This document shows, piece after piece, positions 16,923-26,845 of a stretch of 64,000 nt of DNA. Under the pieces are notes generated by a model. The model worked only from the letters and a program-made list of their open reading frames with translations. It made no database searches and had not been told where the DNA came from. Origin of the DNA: Flavobacterium daemonense (lineage in GTDB: Bacteria; Bacteroidota; Bacteroidia; Flavobacteriales; Flavobacteriaceae). The stretch lies in NCBI RefSeq assembly GCF_007341385.1, contig NZ_VJYD01000011.1, positions 119,865-183,864 of the forward strand. The letters are read 5' to 3'. Each line of letters opens with the position of its first letter. Positions within the stretch are counted from its first letter, which is position 1. Both the position numbers and the translations under genes were made by a program.

Positions 16923-18311
16923 TTACAATCCTGCAATCACTTTGATTTCGTCAATAATTCTTAACGCTAATTTATCTGCTGCATCTTGCGAATGCGCTTC
17001 AGTATAAATACGAATAATTGGCTCTGTATTTGATTTTCTTAAGTGAACCCATTCTTCAGCAAAATCAATTTTCACACCGTCGATTGTCGAAATATCTTCG
17101 TTTTTATATTTTTCGGTCATAGCAGTTAAAATTGCGTCAACATCGATTTGCGGTGTCAATTCAATTTTATTTTTGCTCATATAATATTCCGGATATGAAG
17201 CTCTCAAAGCAGAAACCGACATTTTTTTATTTGCTAAATGCGTCAAAAACAAAGCCACTCCTACCAAGCTGTCTCTTCCATAATGCAATTCAGGATAAAT
17301 GATGCCGCCGTTTCCTTCTCCACCAATAACCGCATTGTTTTTCTTCATTAATTCTACAACATTCACCTCTCCTACAGCACTCGCTTCATAACTTCCGTTA
17401 TGCGCTTTTGTAACATCGCGCAACGCACGTGATGATGACATATTTGAAACAGTATTACCAGGAGTCTTGCTCAAAACATAATCAGCGCAAGCAACAAGCG
17501 TATATTCTTCTCCAAACATTTCGCCGTCTTCGCTGATGAAAGCCAAACGGTCAACATCTGGATCAACCACAACTCCTAAATGCGCACCTTCTTTCACAAC
17601 TAATTCTGAAATATCAGTCAAATGCTCTTTTAAAGGTTCTGGATTGTGAGGGAAATGTCCGTTTGGTTCGCAGTATAATTTTACTACTTCAACGCCCATT
17701 TGTTCCAAAAGTTTCGGAATAATAATTCCTCCAGACGAGTTTACTCCATCAACAACTACTTTAAATTTAGCGGCTTTTACTGCTTCAATATCAACTAAAG
17801 GTAAGTTTAAAACTTCGTCAATATGAATATCCATGTAAGCATCGTTTGAAATAATTTCGCCCAAACTATCAACATCAGAAAAATCAAAAGCTTCAGCTTC
17901 GGCAATTTCAAGAATTTTAGCTCCTTCAGCGCCGCTCAAAAACTCTCCTTTTTCATTCAATAATTTTAAAGCATTCCATTGTTTTGGATTGTGAGAAGCT
18001 GTAAGGATAATTCCACCATCAGCTTTTTCTAAAGGAACTGCAACTTCAACAGTTGGCGTTGTAGAAAGTCCAAGATCGATAACATCAATTCCTAAACCAA
18101 TTAAAGTATTTACCACCAAGTTGTGAATCATTGGCCCAGAAATTCTGGCATCGCGCCCAATTACAACCGTTAATTTTTCTTTTGAAGTATTATTTTTCAG
18201 AAAGGTTCCGTATGCCGATGCAAATTTCACCGCATCAACAGGAGTTAGGTTATCCCCTACTTTTCCGCCAATTGTTCCGCGAATTCCGGATATTGATTTT
18301 ATTAAAGTCAT
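16923..18311 (-). CDS. glmM: Phosphoglucosamine mutase
   Basis: This 462-residue alpha-D-phosphohexomutase has the phosphoserine loop TASHNP with S106, the magnesium loop DPDVDRL, the sugar loop GEGNGG and the phosphate-binding RKSNTEPIIRIYTEA near the C-terminus. It converts glucosamine-6-phosphate to glucosamine-1-phosphate for UDP-GlcNAc, feeding peptidoglycan and LPS. The family is broad and some homologues act on glucose or mannose phosphates, but flavobacterial proteins with this opening (MTLIKSISGIRGTIGG) are usually called GlmM. It is divergent from acpH across a repeat-filled region. Confidence 0.85.
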   Translation of the reverse strand: MTLIKSISGIRGTIGGKVGDNLTPVDAVKFASAYGTFLKNNTSKEKLTVVIGRDARISGPMIHNLVVNTLIGLGIDVIDLGLSTTPTVEVAVPLEKADGGIILTASHNPKQWNALKLLNEKGEFLSGAEGAKILEIAEAEAFDFSDVDSLGEIISNDAYMDIHIDEVLNLPLVDIEAVKAAKFKVVVDGVNSSGGIIIPKLLEQMGVEVVKLYCEPNGHFPHNPEPLKEHLTDISELVVKEGAHLGVVVDPDVDRLAFISEDGEMFGEEYTLVACADYVLSKTPGNTVSNMSSSRALRDVTKAHNGSYEASAVGEVNVVELMKKNNAVIGGEGNGGIIYPELHYGRDSLVGVALFLTHLANKKMSVSALRASYPEYYMSKNKIELTPQIDVDAILTAMTEKYKNEDISTIDGVKIDFAEEWVHLRKSNTEPIIRIYTEAHSQDAADKLALRIIDEIKVIAGL

Positions 18312-18350
18312 TTTTATGAGTTAAGGTTATTTTCATTACAAATATAGAAA

Positions 18351-18624
18351 AGTTGCTAAGGTTCTGAGGTACTAAGGGGCTAAGATTTTTAAAAAAGTTG
18401 CTATCCCGAGGCTTCGGGACTAAGATACTAAGGTGCTAAGAATTTTTTAAAAAGTTGCTAAGACACTATCCCGATGCCTCGGGACTAAGCTTCTAAGTTG
18501 TCTTGATTTTAAATAATTATCAAGTTTAGAAGTTGTAAAGCACTCAATAAATCGATATAAAAAACTTTTCATACATTTACTAAAATAACTTAGTTCCTTA
18601 GTATCTTAGAACCTTAGCATCTTA
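18351..18624. repeat. CTAAG-word inverted repeat element
   Basis: The left part (18351-18498) repeats CTAAG about every 7-9 bp in three blocks that each begin AGTTGCTA. Two of the blocks carry the small palindrome TCCCGAGGCTTCGGGA or a near copy. The right part (18588-18624) is the reverse complement, repeating CTTAG at the same spacing. The right arm ends about 10 bp before the acpH start codon, so the element occupies the glmM/acpH divergent promoter region. There is no coding potential. Confidence 0.75.
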
Positions 18625-18633
18625 AAAAAAAAA

Positions 18634-19218
18634 ATGAACTTCCTTGCCCATATATATCTTTCCGGCGATAATGATTTAATCAAAATTGGCAATTTTATGG
18701 CTGATGGTATTCGCGGAAAACAATTTGAACATTTTCCAGAAGATGTTCAGAAGGGAATTCTTTTGCATCGTTTTATTGATACTTATACCGATTCCCACGA
18801 TATTTTTAGGCAAAGCACCAAGCGATTGCATGAAAAATACCATCATTATGCGGGCGTCATTGTGGATATTGTGTACGATCATTTTTTAGCCAAGAACTGG
18901 ACGCAATATTCTGATGAAAATCTGGAAAGCTTCATAAACCGATTTTATAAATCATTAGACGAAAATTATTCCGTTTTAACTGAAAAAACACAAGGTTTGA
19001 TGCCGTATATGATCGAAAGAAACTGGTTATTGAGCTATAGAACCGTTGAAGGAATACATCAAATCCTGACTCAAATGGATCGAAGGTCAAAAAACCTTTC
19101 AAAAATGCAGTTTGCAAGTGAAGAATTAAAAGAATTTTACTCCGAATTTGAGCAAGAATTCACCGTTTTTTTTGAAGATCTAAGACTTCATGCCAGCCAA
19201 AAATTACAATCATTATAA
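18634..19218 (+). CDS. acpH: Acyl carrier protein phosphodiesterase
   Basis: This 194-residue protein matches the AcpH (DUF479) family, opening with MNFLAHIYLSG, followed by GNFMADGIRG and LHRFIDTYTDSH, where histidines and acids form the metal site of this HD-like fold. A conserved YHHYAGVIVDIVYDHFLAKNW block follows. The enzyme removes the 4'-phosphopantetheine arm from holo-ACP. The start lies after an A11 run that abuts the right arm of a repeat element, so its expression may depend on that repeat region. It ends 29 bp before the ggt gene. Confidence 0.88.
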   Translation: MNFLAHIYLSGDNDLIKIGNFMADGIRGKQFEHFPEDVQKGILLHRFIDTYTDSHDIFRQSTKRLHEKYHHYAGVIVDIVYDHFLAKNWTQYSDENLESFINRFYKSLDENYSVLTEKTQGLMPYMIERNWLLSYRTVEGIHQILTQMDRRSKNLSKMQFASEELKEFYSEFEQEFTVFFEDLRLHASQKLQSL

Positions 19219-19247
19219 AATCATTCCGATTTAATATTTCTTTTTTT

Positions 19248-20930
19248 ATGAAAAAAATTACGTTTTTATTCTCTTTCATATCAATTTATACTTTTGCCCA
19301 GCAAGCCGTTCATCCAACGGGATTTACAGCATCAAAAGCCATGGTCGTTTCCGCCCGTGAAGAAGCGTCAAAAATTGGCGTAGAAATCATGAAAAAAGGT
19401 GGCAATGCATTTGACGCCATGGTTGGTACCGAATTAGCCTTGGCAGTTGCTTATCCGTACGCAGGAAATCTTGGCGGAGGCGGATTCATGGTTTACCGAA
19501 AAGCGAATGGCGAAGTTGGAAGTCTTGATTACAGAGAAAAAGCGCCGCTTGCGGCATCAAAAAATATGTTTCTAGATAAAGAAGGAAATGTCATAAAAGG
19601 AAAAAGCACCGAAACTCCTTTGGCAATTGGTGTTCCGGGAACTATTGCCGGCGTTTTTGCAGTTCATAAAAAATTAGGTTCACTGCCAATGTCCGAAATT
19701 TTAAAACCTGTAATTGCACTTGCAGAAAGAGGCGTTATAGTTACTTTAAAACAGCAAAAACAACTAGAATCGTATCATGATGCCATCGTAAAAGCAAATG
19801 GTCCCAATACGCTTATGGCTAAAAACTTCAAAGAAAAAGATACCATAAAATATCCTGCGCTTGCCAATACTTTAAAAAGAATCTTGAAAAATGGACGCGA
19901 TGAATTTTACAAAGGCAAAACGGCACAAATTCTTGTCGATTATTTAAAGAAAAAAGGCGGTATTGTTACGCTTAAAGATCTCGCATTGTACGAAGCAAAA
20001 TGGAGAAAACCGCTTCAGTTTGATTATAAAGATTTAAAAGTAACTTCGATGGCGCCTCCTAGCAGCGGCGGCATCTGTTTGGCTCAAATCATGAAAATGA
20101 TTTCGCCGTTTTATCTTTCAAAAATGGGACATAATTCGGAACAATCGATACAAGTTATTGTTGAAGCAGAAAGAAGAGCTTATGCAGACAGAAGCCAGTT
20201 TCTTGGTGATCCAGATTTTGTAAAAATTCCGATAAACGGGCTTTTGGCCGATGATTATCTAAAAGAAAGAATGTCAACTTTCAATTCAGAAAAAGCGACT
20301 TTATCATCTGATATAAAAGAAGGAAAAGTGACTTATAATGAAAGTACAGAAACAACCCACTACTCTATTGTAGATCAATTTGGAAATGCCGTTTCGGCTA
20401 CAACCACGATCAATGATGGATTTGGATCAAAATATTACTGTGATGAACTGGGCTTTTTCTTGAATAATGAAATGGACGATTTTAGCGCAAAACCGGGTTC
20501 TCCAAATATGTTTGGACTCGTAGGAAATGACGCCAACAGCATTGCGCCACAAAAAAGGATGTTGAGTTCTATGACGCCTACTATAGTGGAAAGAAATGGA
20601 AAATTGTATATGGTTGTAGGTTCTCCAGGAGGATCAACAATTATAACATCGGTGCTTCAGACCATTTTGAATGTTTATGAATATAATTTGAGCATGCAGG
20701 AAGCTGTAAATGCGCCACGTTTTCATCATCAATGGCTGCCGGATTTAATCACTTTTGAACCTAAAACTTTCAGCGATAAAACATTAGAAAGTTTAAAAGC
20801 AAAAGGTTATTTAATAAATGAAAAAACGACGCCAGTGATTGGCAAAGTTGATGCAATTTTGGTTCTGCCCGACAAAACACTTGAAGGCGGTGCAGATTTT
20901 CGTGGCGACGACAAAGCAGCCGGATTTTAA
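19248..20930 (+). CDS. ggt: Gamma-glutamyltransferase (autoprocessing)
   Basis: This 560-residue precursor has a signal peptide (about 1-18, FAQQ). The N-terminal nucleophile is T369 in ETTHYSIVD, where self-cleavage would give a large subunit (to 368) and a small subunit of about 190 residues. The gamma-glutamyl-binding GSPGGSTIITSVLQ block lies in the small subunit, and NLGGGGFMVYR in the large one. It cleaves glutathione and other gamma-glutamyl compounds, most likely in the periplasm. Length and motif order are normal for the family. Confidence 0.94.
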   Translation: MKKITFLFSFISIYTFAQQAVHPTGFTASKAMVVSAREEASKIGVEIMKKGGNAFDAMVGTELALAVAYPYAGNLGGGGFMVYRKANGEVGSLDYREKAPLAASKNMFLDKEGNVIKGKSTETPLAIGVPGTIAGVFAVHKKLGSLPMSEILKPVIALAERGVIVTLKQQKQLESYHDAIVKANGPNTLMAKNFKEKDTIKYPALANTLKRILKNGRDEFYKGKTAQILVDYLKKKGGIVTLKDLALYEAKWRKPLQFDYKDLKVTSMAPPSSGGICLAQIMKMISPFYLSKMGHNSEQSIQVIVEAERRAYADRSQFLGDPDFVKIPINGLLADDYLKERMSTFNSEKATLSSDIKEGKVTYNESTETTHYSIVDQFGNAVSATTTINDGFGSKYYCDELGFFLNNEMDDFSAKPGSPNMFGLVGNDANSIAPQKRMLSSMTPTIVERNGKLYMVVGSPGGSTIITSVLQTILNVYEYNLSMQEAVNAPRFHHQWLPDLITFEPKTFSDKTLESLKAKGYLINEKTTPVIGKVDAILVLPDKTLEGGADFRGDDKAAGF

Positions 20931-21012
20931 CGAAAAGATTTACTTCAAAAAAGTAGCAAAATTTGAATGTTTAGAGCTAAATTTGTATTCTCTGCAACTT
21001 TGTAAATAAATT

Positions 21013-22797
21013 ATGATAAAACGACTTTTTCGAAAATTAGAAACCATTATTGCCTTAGCACAATCTTTATTGACGCCAAAGCAGTTTATTTTTTTATCGA
21101 GCGTATTAGTCGGTATTTCTTGTTCTTTGGCCGTAATTGTTCTAAAAACTTTTGCGCACAGCGTTTTTTCTTTTGCAACGTATATCAGCAGTATTTTAAA
21201 ACTGAGTTTCATTAACAGTATCTTGCCGATTATTGGTATTATGCTGACTGTTCTTGTGATCAAAAAAGTTTTGAATGGAACAATCCAAAAAGGAACTTCT
21301 CAAATTCTATATGCAGTTGCCAAAAAAGCGAGCATCATTCCAAAAAAGCAAATGTATGCCCAAATCGTAACCAGCTCGTTGACAGTTGGTTTAGGAGGTT
21401 CAGCCGGACTTGAAAGTCCGATTGTTGTAACGGGAGCTGCATTTGGGTCAAATTATGCTCAAAACTACAAATTAGCTTATAAAGACCGTACTTTATTGAT
21501 TGGATGCGGTGTTGCTGCAGGAATTTCAGCTGCTTTTAACGCTCCTATTGCGGGTGTTCTTTTTGCTATTGAAGTTTTATTGGTCGATGTCAGTATTGCG
21601 GCTTTTACACCAATTATGATTTCTGCCGCTACAGGTGCTTTGGTTTCTGCAATTGTTCTAGATGAAACGATTCTTTTATCTTTCAAAAGACAAGAAACTT
21701 TCAATTATCATAACATTCCTTTTTATGTGATTTTAGGTTTTTTAACTGGTTTTGCAGCCATTTATTATGCCCGAAATTTTCAGCGTGTAGAGCATTATTT
21801 TGCCGAAATGAAAATTGGGCCTTATAAAAAAGCACTGATTGGTTCAACTCTTTTAGCTTTATTGATTTTTGTTTTCCCAACGTTGTTTGGTGAAGGATAC
21901 GAAAGCATCAAAACATTATCTGAAAATGATCCGGGGCAACTTTTAGACAACACCCTTTTTGCCGATTTTAGAAATAATCATTGGGTTTTGCTTTTATTTG
22001 TAGGATGCACGATGATGGTAAAAGTATTTGCATCGGGACTTACAATTGCAAGTGGCGGTAACGGAGGAAATTTTGCTCCTTCCCTATTTTTAGGTTCTTA
22101 TTTAGGATACTTTTTCTCAAAATTGGTAAGCCTTACAGGATTGTCAAATTTGCCAATAAGCAATTTTACAATGGTGGGTATGGCCGGAATTTTGAGCGGA
22201 TTGTTTCATGCTCCTCTGACAGCAATTTTCCTTATCGCCGAAATTACAGGAGGTTACGGCTTAATGATTCCGCTGATGATTGTTTCATCAATCAGTTTTG
22301 CAATCTCTAAACGCTTTGAAAAATATTCGCTTGACGTAAAAAATCTGGCGAAAAAAGGACATGCTTTTACGAGCAACAAAGATTCGAATATCTTATCAAC
22401 TTTAGACATTGACAGTATTATTCAATGTGATTATCTTACGGTTCATCCTGATGAAAATTTAAGCAAACTAGTTGATCTGATTTCACATTCTAATCAGGTT
22501 GTTTTTGCGGTTGTCAATAACGAAAAAGATTTGGTTGGAGTGGTGCATTTTAATGATATCCGAGAAATCATATTTAACGCCTACCGAGTCAAATACACGC
22601 AAATCAAAGATGTTATGAAAACTCCGGCAGCCACTATTTCATCTTATGACAGCATGGAAATCGTAATGACAAAATTCGAAAGATCGAAATCAGCATTTCT
22701 TCCTGTTCTACGAAATGACAAATATTACGGCTTTATCTCAAAATCTATAGCACTAGAAGCTTACCGCATGAAACTGCGATCCATGACAATTGAGTAA
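21013..22797 (+). CDS. ClC-family chloride channel or exchanger with CBS pair
   Basis: This 594-residue protein has a ClC membrane core (about 20-430). The gating glutamate is E134 in GSAGLESP, the position of GREGP in classical ClC proteins. GGNGGNFAPSLFLG supplies the second anion-binding loop. Two cytoplasmic CBS domains follow (about 455-515 and 525-590), which usually bind adenine nucleotides. Whether it is a channel or an H+/Cl- exchanger cannot be told from sequence alone. A TAAATTTG box at 20978-20985 could be its -7 element. Confidence 0.92.
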   Translation: MIKRLFRKLETIIALAQSLLTPKQFIFLSSVLVGISCSLAVIVLKTFAHSVFSFATYISSILKLSFINSILPIIGIMLTVLVIKKVLNGTIQKGTSQILYAVAKKASIIPKKQMYAQIVTSSLTVGLGGSAGLESPIVVTGAAFGSNYAQNYKLAYKDRTLLIGCGVAAGISAAFNAPIAGVLFAIEVLLVDVSIAAFTPIMISAATGALVSAIVLDETILLSFKRQETFNYHNIPFYVILGFLTGFAAIYYARNFQRVEHYFAEMKIGPYKKALIGSTLLALLIFVFPTLFGEGYESIKTLSENDPGQLLDNTLFADFRNNHWVLLLFVGCTMMVKVFASGLTIASGGNGGNFAPSLFLGSYLGYFFSKLVSLTGLSNLPISNFTMVGMAGILSGLFHAPLTAIFLIAEITGGYGLMIPLMIVSSISFAISKRFEKYSLDVKNLAKKGHAFTSNKDSNILSTLDIDSIIQCDYLTVHPDENLSKLVDLISHSNQVVFAVVNNEKDLVGVVHFNDIREIIFNAYRVKYTQIKDVMKTPAATISSYDSMEIVMTKFERSKSAFLPVLRNDKYYGFISKSIALEAYRMKLRSMTIE

Positions 22798-22846
22798 AGC
22801 TTAATATCGGATACGTTAAAAATTTTCATTATCAGATATTAAGAAG

Positions 22847-22854
22847 TACCTTTG
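22847..22854 (+). promoter_or_regulatory. -7 box for fic, leaderless geometry
   Basis: TACCTTTG matches TAnnTTTG and ends only 7 nt before the ATG at 22862, so transcription should start at or next to the start codon. The -33 region has only TTTT-like sequence. Confidence 0.45.
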
Positions 22855-22861
22855 TGGGATT

Positions 22862-23815
22862 ATGTGGAAAATAGACCTAACATACAGAGAAGAATTTCAG
22901 TCAACATTTGATCGATTGTACCAAAAAAGGCAAGAACTGCAAAACAGCAGGCCATTGCCCAACATCGCTTTGCATAAAATCCGCGAAAGCCTATCGCTAG
23001 AATGGACCTATAATTCTAACAGTATCGAAGGAAACACAATGAGTTTGCGTGAAACCCAAATGGTTATTCAAGAAGGAATTACCATTAAAGGAAAATCACT
23101 TCGGGAACATTTTGAGACCCATAATCACGATAAAGCCATTGATTATTTATATTCAATTGTTGATGATAATTACAAGCTTAGAAGCATTGATATTCTCTCG
23201 CTTCATGGTTTAGTTTTGCGCTCAATCGAAGATGATTTTGCAGGACGATTACGAAATGGCGGCGTTCGAATTTCAGGAGCTAATTTTATGCCTCTAAATG
23301 CCAATAAAGTTTCAGATTATCTTGATGAATTAATTGATTTTATCAATACAAACCCGTTAGATTTAAACGATATTGAACTAGCAACAATTTATCATCATAA
23401 ATTAGTTTGGATTCATATTTTTTTTGATGGAAATGGCCGTACAGTGCGTTTAAGCATGAATCTGTTATTAATGCGTTGTGGCTTTCCGCCTGCTATTATT
23501 CTTAAAAACGATAGGAAAAAATATTACGAGGCGCTTAATCAGGCAAACAATGGAAATTATCAAAAACTGACTCTCTTGATGTGTCAGGCTTTAGAGCGAA
23601 CTCTCAATATTTATTTAAGCGCCATGCCGGGAAGCAGTTATGATTATCAATCGATACAAAATATTGTAAGCGAGCCAGATACTCCTTATGGTCAGGAATA
23701 TGTTAGTTTATTAGCCAGAACAGGAAAAATAGACGCTTATAAAGAAGGCCGAAATTGGTACACCACCAAAGAAGCCATTGAAGAATATATGGCTACAAGA
23801 AAAAGAAAACGCTAA
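22862..23815 (+). CDS. Class II Fic domain AMPylase-type protein
   Basis: This 317-residue protein has the Fic catalytic motif IHIFFDGNGRTVR with H185. An inhibitory helix motif SNSIEG (residues 52-57; S/TxxxEG) lies N-terminal to it, which defines autoinhibited class II Fic proteins. Residues 250-317 form a probable C-terminal winged helix. Such proteins transfer AMP, or another nucleotide moiety, to hydroxyl side chains of target proteins. The target is unknown and no antitoxin gene is adjacent, in line with the built-in inhibitory helix. The stop codon overlaps the terminator hairpin. Confidence 0.93.
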   Translation: MWKIDLTYREEFQSTFDRLYQKRQELQNSRPLPNIALHKIRESLSLEWTYNSNSIEGNTMSLRETQMVIQEGITIKGKSLREHFETHNHDKAIDYLYSIVDDNYKLRSIDILSLHGLVLRSIEDDFAGRLRNGGVRISGANFMPLNANKVSDYLDELIDFINTNPLDLNDIELATIYHHKLVWIHIFFDGNGRTVRLSMNLLLMRCGFPPAIILKNDRKKYYEALNQANNGNYQKLTLLMCQALERTLNIYLSAMPGSSYDYQSIQNIVSEPDTPYGQEYVSLLARTGKIDAYKEGRNWYTTKEAIEEYMATRKRKR

Positions 23816-23835
23816 CTTATGGTTAGCGTTTTTTG
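23808..23835 (+). terminator. Terminator overlapping fic stop codon
   Basis: The stem AACGCTAAC/GGTTAGCGTT with a TTAT loop and T run includes the TAA stop codon of fic. Confidence 0.8.
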
Positions 23836-23892
23836 TTACTAATTGTAACATAAAGTTTTGCATTCGAGCACAAAAAGAACAAATCAAAGTGG

Positions 23893-23900
23893 TAACTTTG
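23893..23900 (+). promoter_or_regulatory. -7 box for uvrA
   Basis: TAACTTTG fits TAnnTTTG. Transcription would start near 23907, on top of the possible TTG start at 23905, which supports the ATG at 23917 as the real start. Confidence 0.5.
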
Positions 23901-23916
23901 CGTTTTGCTCAAAATT

Positions 23917-26748
23917 ATGTTAGACAAAGACAATACTATTGAAGTTCTTGGTGCAAGAGTTCATAATCTAAAAAATATTGATATTTCTATTCCGCGTGAA
24001 AAATTGGTTGTAATTACTGGTTTATCTGGTTCGGGAAAATCATCCTTGGCATTTGATACTATTTATGCTGAAGGTCAGCGTCGTTATGTTGAAACTTTTT
24101 CGGCTTATGCGAGACAGTTTCTTGGCGGTTTAGAGCGTCCAGATGTCGATAAAATTGATGGACTTTCGCCCGTAATTGCAATTGAACAGAAAACTACTAG
24201 TAAAAGTCCGCGCTCGACTGTTGGAACTATTACTGAAATATACGATTTCCTGAGGCTTTTATACGCTCGTGGCGCTGATGCATACAGCTACAACACAGGT
24301 GAAAAAATGGTTTCATATTCTGATGAACAAATCAAAGATTTGATTATTCAGGATTATAGCGGAAAACGAATCAATATTCTAGCGCCTGTTATTAAAGCCA
24401 GAAAAGGTCATTATGCCGAATTATTCCAGCAAATTACAAAACAAGGATTCTTAAAAGTTCGTGTAAACGGTGAAGTTCAAGATTTGGTTTCTGGAATGAA
24501 ATTAGATCGTTATAAAACACATGATATCGAAATTGTTGTCGACAGAATGCAGATTGAAGATACGCCGGACAATCAGAAAAGATTGGCGGAAAGCATCAAT
24601 ACGGCAATGCATCACGGCGAAAATGTTCTGATGATTTTAGACCAAGATTCGAATGAAGTCCGTTATTTCAGTAGAAACTTGATGTGTCCTACAACTGGAA
24701 TTTCATATCAAAATCCGGAGCCAAATTTATTTTCATTCAACTCACCAAAAGGCGCTTGTCCGCATTGCAACGGACTCGGAACAGTTCATGAAATCAACGT
24801 AAAAAAAATCATTCCGAATCCGAAATTATCAATAAAAGCGGGTGGTTTCGCACCGCTGGGCGAATATAAATCTTCTTGGATTTTTAAACAATTAGAAACC
24901 ATTGGAGAAAAATTCGGATTTAAAATTACAGATCCGATTGAAAAGATTCCGGAAGAAGCCATGACCATGATTTTGCATGGCGGAAAAGATAAATTCACTG
25001 TAAGTTCAAAAGATCTTGGTGTTACAAGAGATTATAAAATTGATTTTGAAGGAATTTCAAATTTCATCAAAAATCAATACGACGAAAGCGCTACTACAAG
25101 CATAAAACGCTGGGCAAAAGATTTCATGGACGAAATTGCTTGTCCGGTCTGCGAAGGTTCTCGTTTGAAAAAAGAAGCACAGTTTTTTAGAGTAAATGAA
25201 AAAAATATCACCGAATTGTGTGATATGGATATCTCTGACTTAACAACTTGGTTTAATGATTTAGACAATCATTTGACCGACAAACAACTTTTAATTGCAT
25301 CAGAAGTTGTAAAAGAAATCAAAGATCGTTTGAATTTCCTGATGAACGTAGGTTTGAATTATTTGGCTTTAAGCCGAAGTTCAAAATCGCTTTCGGGTGG
25401 TGAAGCACAGCGTATTCGTTTGGCAACCCAAATTGGATCGCAATTGGTTGGTGTTTTATATATTTTAGACGAACCAAGTATTGGTTTGCACCAAAGAGAT
25501 AATGAAAAATTGATCAAATCTTTGGAGCAATTACGTGATATTGGAAACTCAGTTATTGTGGTGGAACACGATAAAGACATGATCGAAACTGCTGATTATG
25601 TAATTGATATTGGTCCGAAAGCAGGAAAATACGGCGGGGAAATTATCAGTATCGGAACTCCGAAAGAAACTTTGGCATCAGATACTATTACTGCTCAATA
25701 TTTGAACGGTAAAATGAAATTGGAAATTCCGAAAAAACGTCGGGAAGGAAACGGCAAGTTTTTAAAACTGACAGGAGCAACAGGAAACAACTTAAAAAAT
25801 GTTTCTATCGAAATTCCGTTAGGGCAATTAACCTGTGTGACTGGAGTTTCAGGAAGTGGAAAATCGACTTTGATTAATGAAACGCTTTACCCAATTTTGA
25901 ATGCGTATTATTTTAATGGCGTAAAAAAACCACAACCTTATAAAAAGATTGAAGGACTTGAACATATTGACAAAGTAATTGATATTGATCAAAGTCCGAT
26001 TGGACGAACACCACGTTCGAATCCAGCGACTTATACAGAAGTTTTTACCGAAATCAGAAACTTGTTTACCATGACTTCTGAAAGTATGATTCGTGGCTAC
26101 AAAGCCGGACGTTTCAGCTTTAACGTAAAAGGAGGACGCTGTGAAACTTGTGAAGGTTCTGGTGTGAGAACTATCGAAATGAACTTTTTACCAGATGTTT
26201 ATGTTGAATGCGAAACTTGTCAAGGAAAGCGTTTTAACAGAGAAACTTTAGAAATTCGATATAAAGGTAAATCTATTTCGGATGTTTTGGATATGACGGT
26301 TGACGAAGCGGTTCCGTTTTTTGAAAATATTCCGAAGATCTACAGAAAAGTAAAAACGATTCAAGATGTTGGATTGGGTTATATTACACTTGGTCAACAA
26401 AGTACAACACTTTCTGGTGGTGAAGCACAACGCATAAAATTAGCTGGAGAATTATCTAAAAAAGATACTGGAAATACATTTTATATCCTCGATGAACCAA
26501 CAACCGGTCTTCATTTTGAAGACATCAGAGTTTTAATGGAAGTGATCAACAAACTGGTTGATAAAGGAAATACGATTCTTGTTATTGAACATAACATGGA
26601 CGTTATTAAACTTGCCGATTATATTATTGATATTGGTCCCGAAGGCGGAAAAGGCGGTGGACAACTTGTTGCAAAAGGAACTCCTGAAGAAGTAGCAAAA
26701 AACAAAAAGAGCTATACAGCTAAGTTTTTGAAGAAAGAATTGGAATAA
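23917..26748 (+). CDS. uvrA: Excinuclease ABC subunit A
   Basis: This 943-residue UvrA recognises DNA lesions in nucleotide excision repair and loads UvrB. It has two ABC ATPase modules. The first Walker A is GLSGSGKSS (K41) and the second is [10 protein letters not shown]. Both halves carry LSGGEAQRI signatures and ILDEP Walker B motifs. Zinc-binding CxxC pairs are seen in CPHCNG, CPVCEG, CETCEG and CETCQG. I chose the ATG at 23917 over the TTG at 23905 because the -7 box at 23893 puts the transcript start at about the TTG. A hairpin at 26753-26785 follows. Confidence 0.96.
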   Translation: MLDKDNTIEVLGARVHNLKNIDISIPREKLVVITGLSGSGKSSLAFDTIYAEGQRRYVETFSAYARQFLGGLERPDVDKIDGLSPVIAIEQKTTSKSPRSTVGTITEIYDFLRLLYARGADAYSYNTGEKMVSYSDEQIKDLIIQDYSGKRINILAPVIKARKGHYAELFQQITKQGFLKVRVNGEVQDLVSGMKLDRYKTHDIEIVVDRMQIEDTPDNQKRLAESINTAMHHGENVLMILDQDSNEVRYFSRNLMCPTTGISYQNPEPNLFSFNSPKGACPHCNGLGTVHEINVKKIIPNPKLSIKAGGFAPLGEYKSSWIFKQLETIGEKFGFKITDPIEKIPEEAMTMILHGGKDKFTVSSKDLGVTRDYKIDFEGISNFIKNQYDESATTSIKRWAKDFMDEIACPVCEGSRLKKEAQFFRVNEKNITELCDMDISDLTTWFNDLDNHLTDKQLLIASEVVKEIKDRLNFLMNVGLNYLALSRSSKSLSGGEAQRIRLATQIGSQLVGVLYILDEPSIGLHQRDNEKLIKSLEQLRDIGNSVIVVEHDKDMIETADYVIDIGPKAGKYGGEIISIGTPKETLASDTITAQYLNGKMKLEIPKKRREGNGKFLKLTGATGNNLKNVSIEIPLGQLTCVTGVSGSGKSTLINETLYPILNAYYFNGVKKPQPYKKIEGLEHIDKVIDIDQSPIGRTPRSNPATYTEVFTEIRNLFTMTSESMIRGYKAGRFSFNVKGGRCETCEGSGVRTIEMNFLPDVYVECETCQGKRFNRETLEIRYKGKSISDVLDMTVDEAVPFFENIPKIYRKVKTIQDVGLGYITLGQQSTTLSGGEAQRIKLAGELSKKDTGNTFYILDEPTTGLHFEDIRVLMEVINKLVDKGNTILVIEHNMDVIKLADYIIDIGPEGGKGGGQLVAKGTPEEVAKNKKSYTAKFLKKELE

Positions 26749-26752
26749 ATAC

Positions 26753-26785
26753 ATCTTTGTCAAGGTTAAAAACTTTGACAAAGAT
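26753..26785 (+). terminator. Hairpin after uvrA
   Basis: The stem ATCTTTGTCAA / TTGACAAAGAT with a short loop is strong, but only a weak T stretch follows. It is a possible terminator or mRNA 3'-end stabiliser. Confidence 0.5.
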
Positions 26786-26845
26786 TCTTACTATTGTTAA
26801 ATTTTAATACTAATTATTTTATATTTTAATATTAAAAATCAAACA

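Noticed and set aside
20940..21263. 107-codon minus-strand frame over the ggt-ClC gap
   Set aside because: It is mainly antisense to the first ClC helices and lacks family features.
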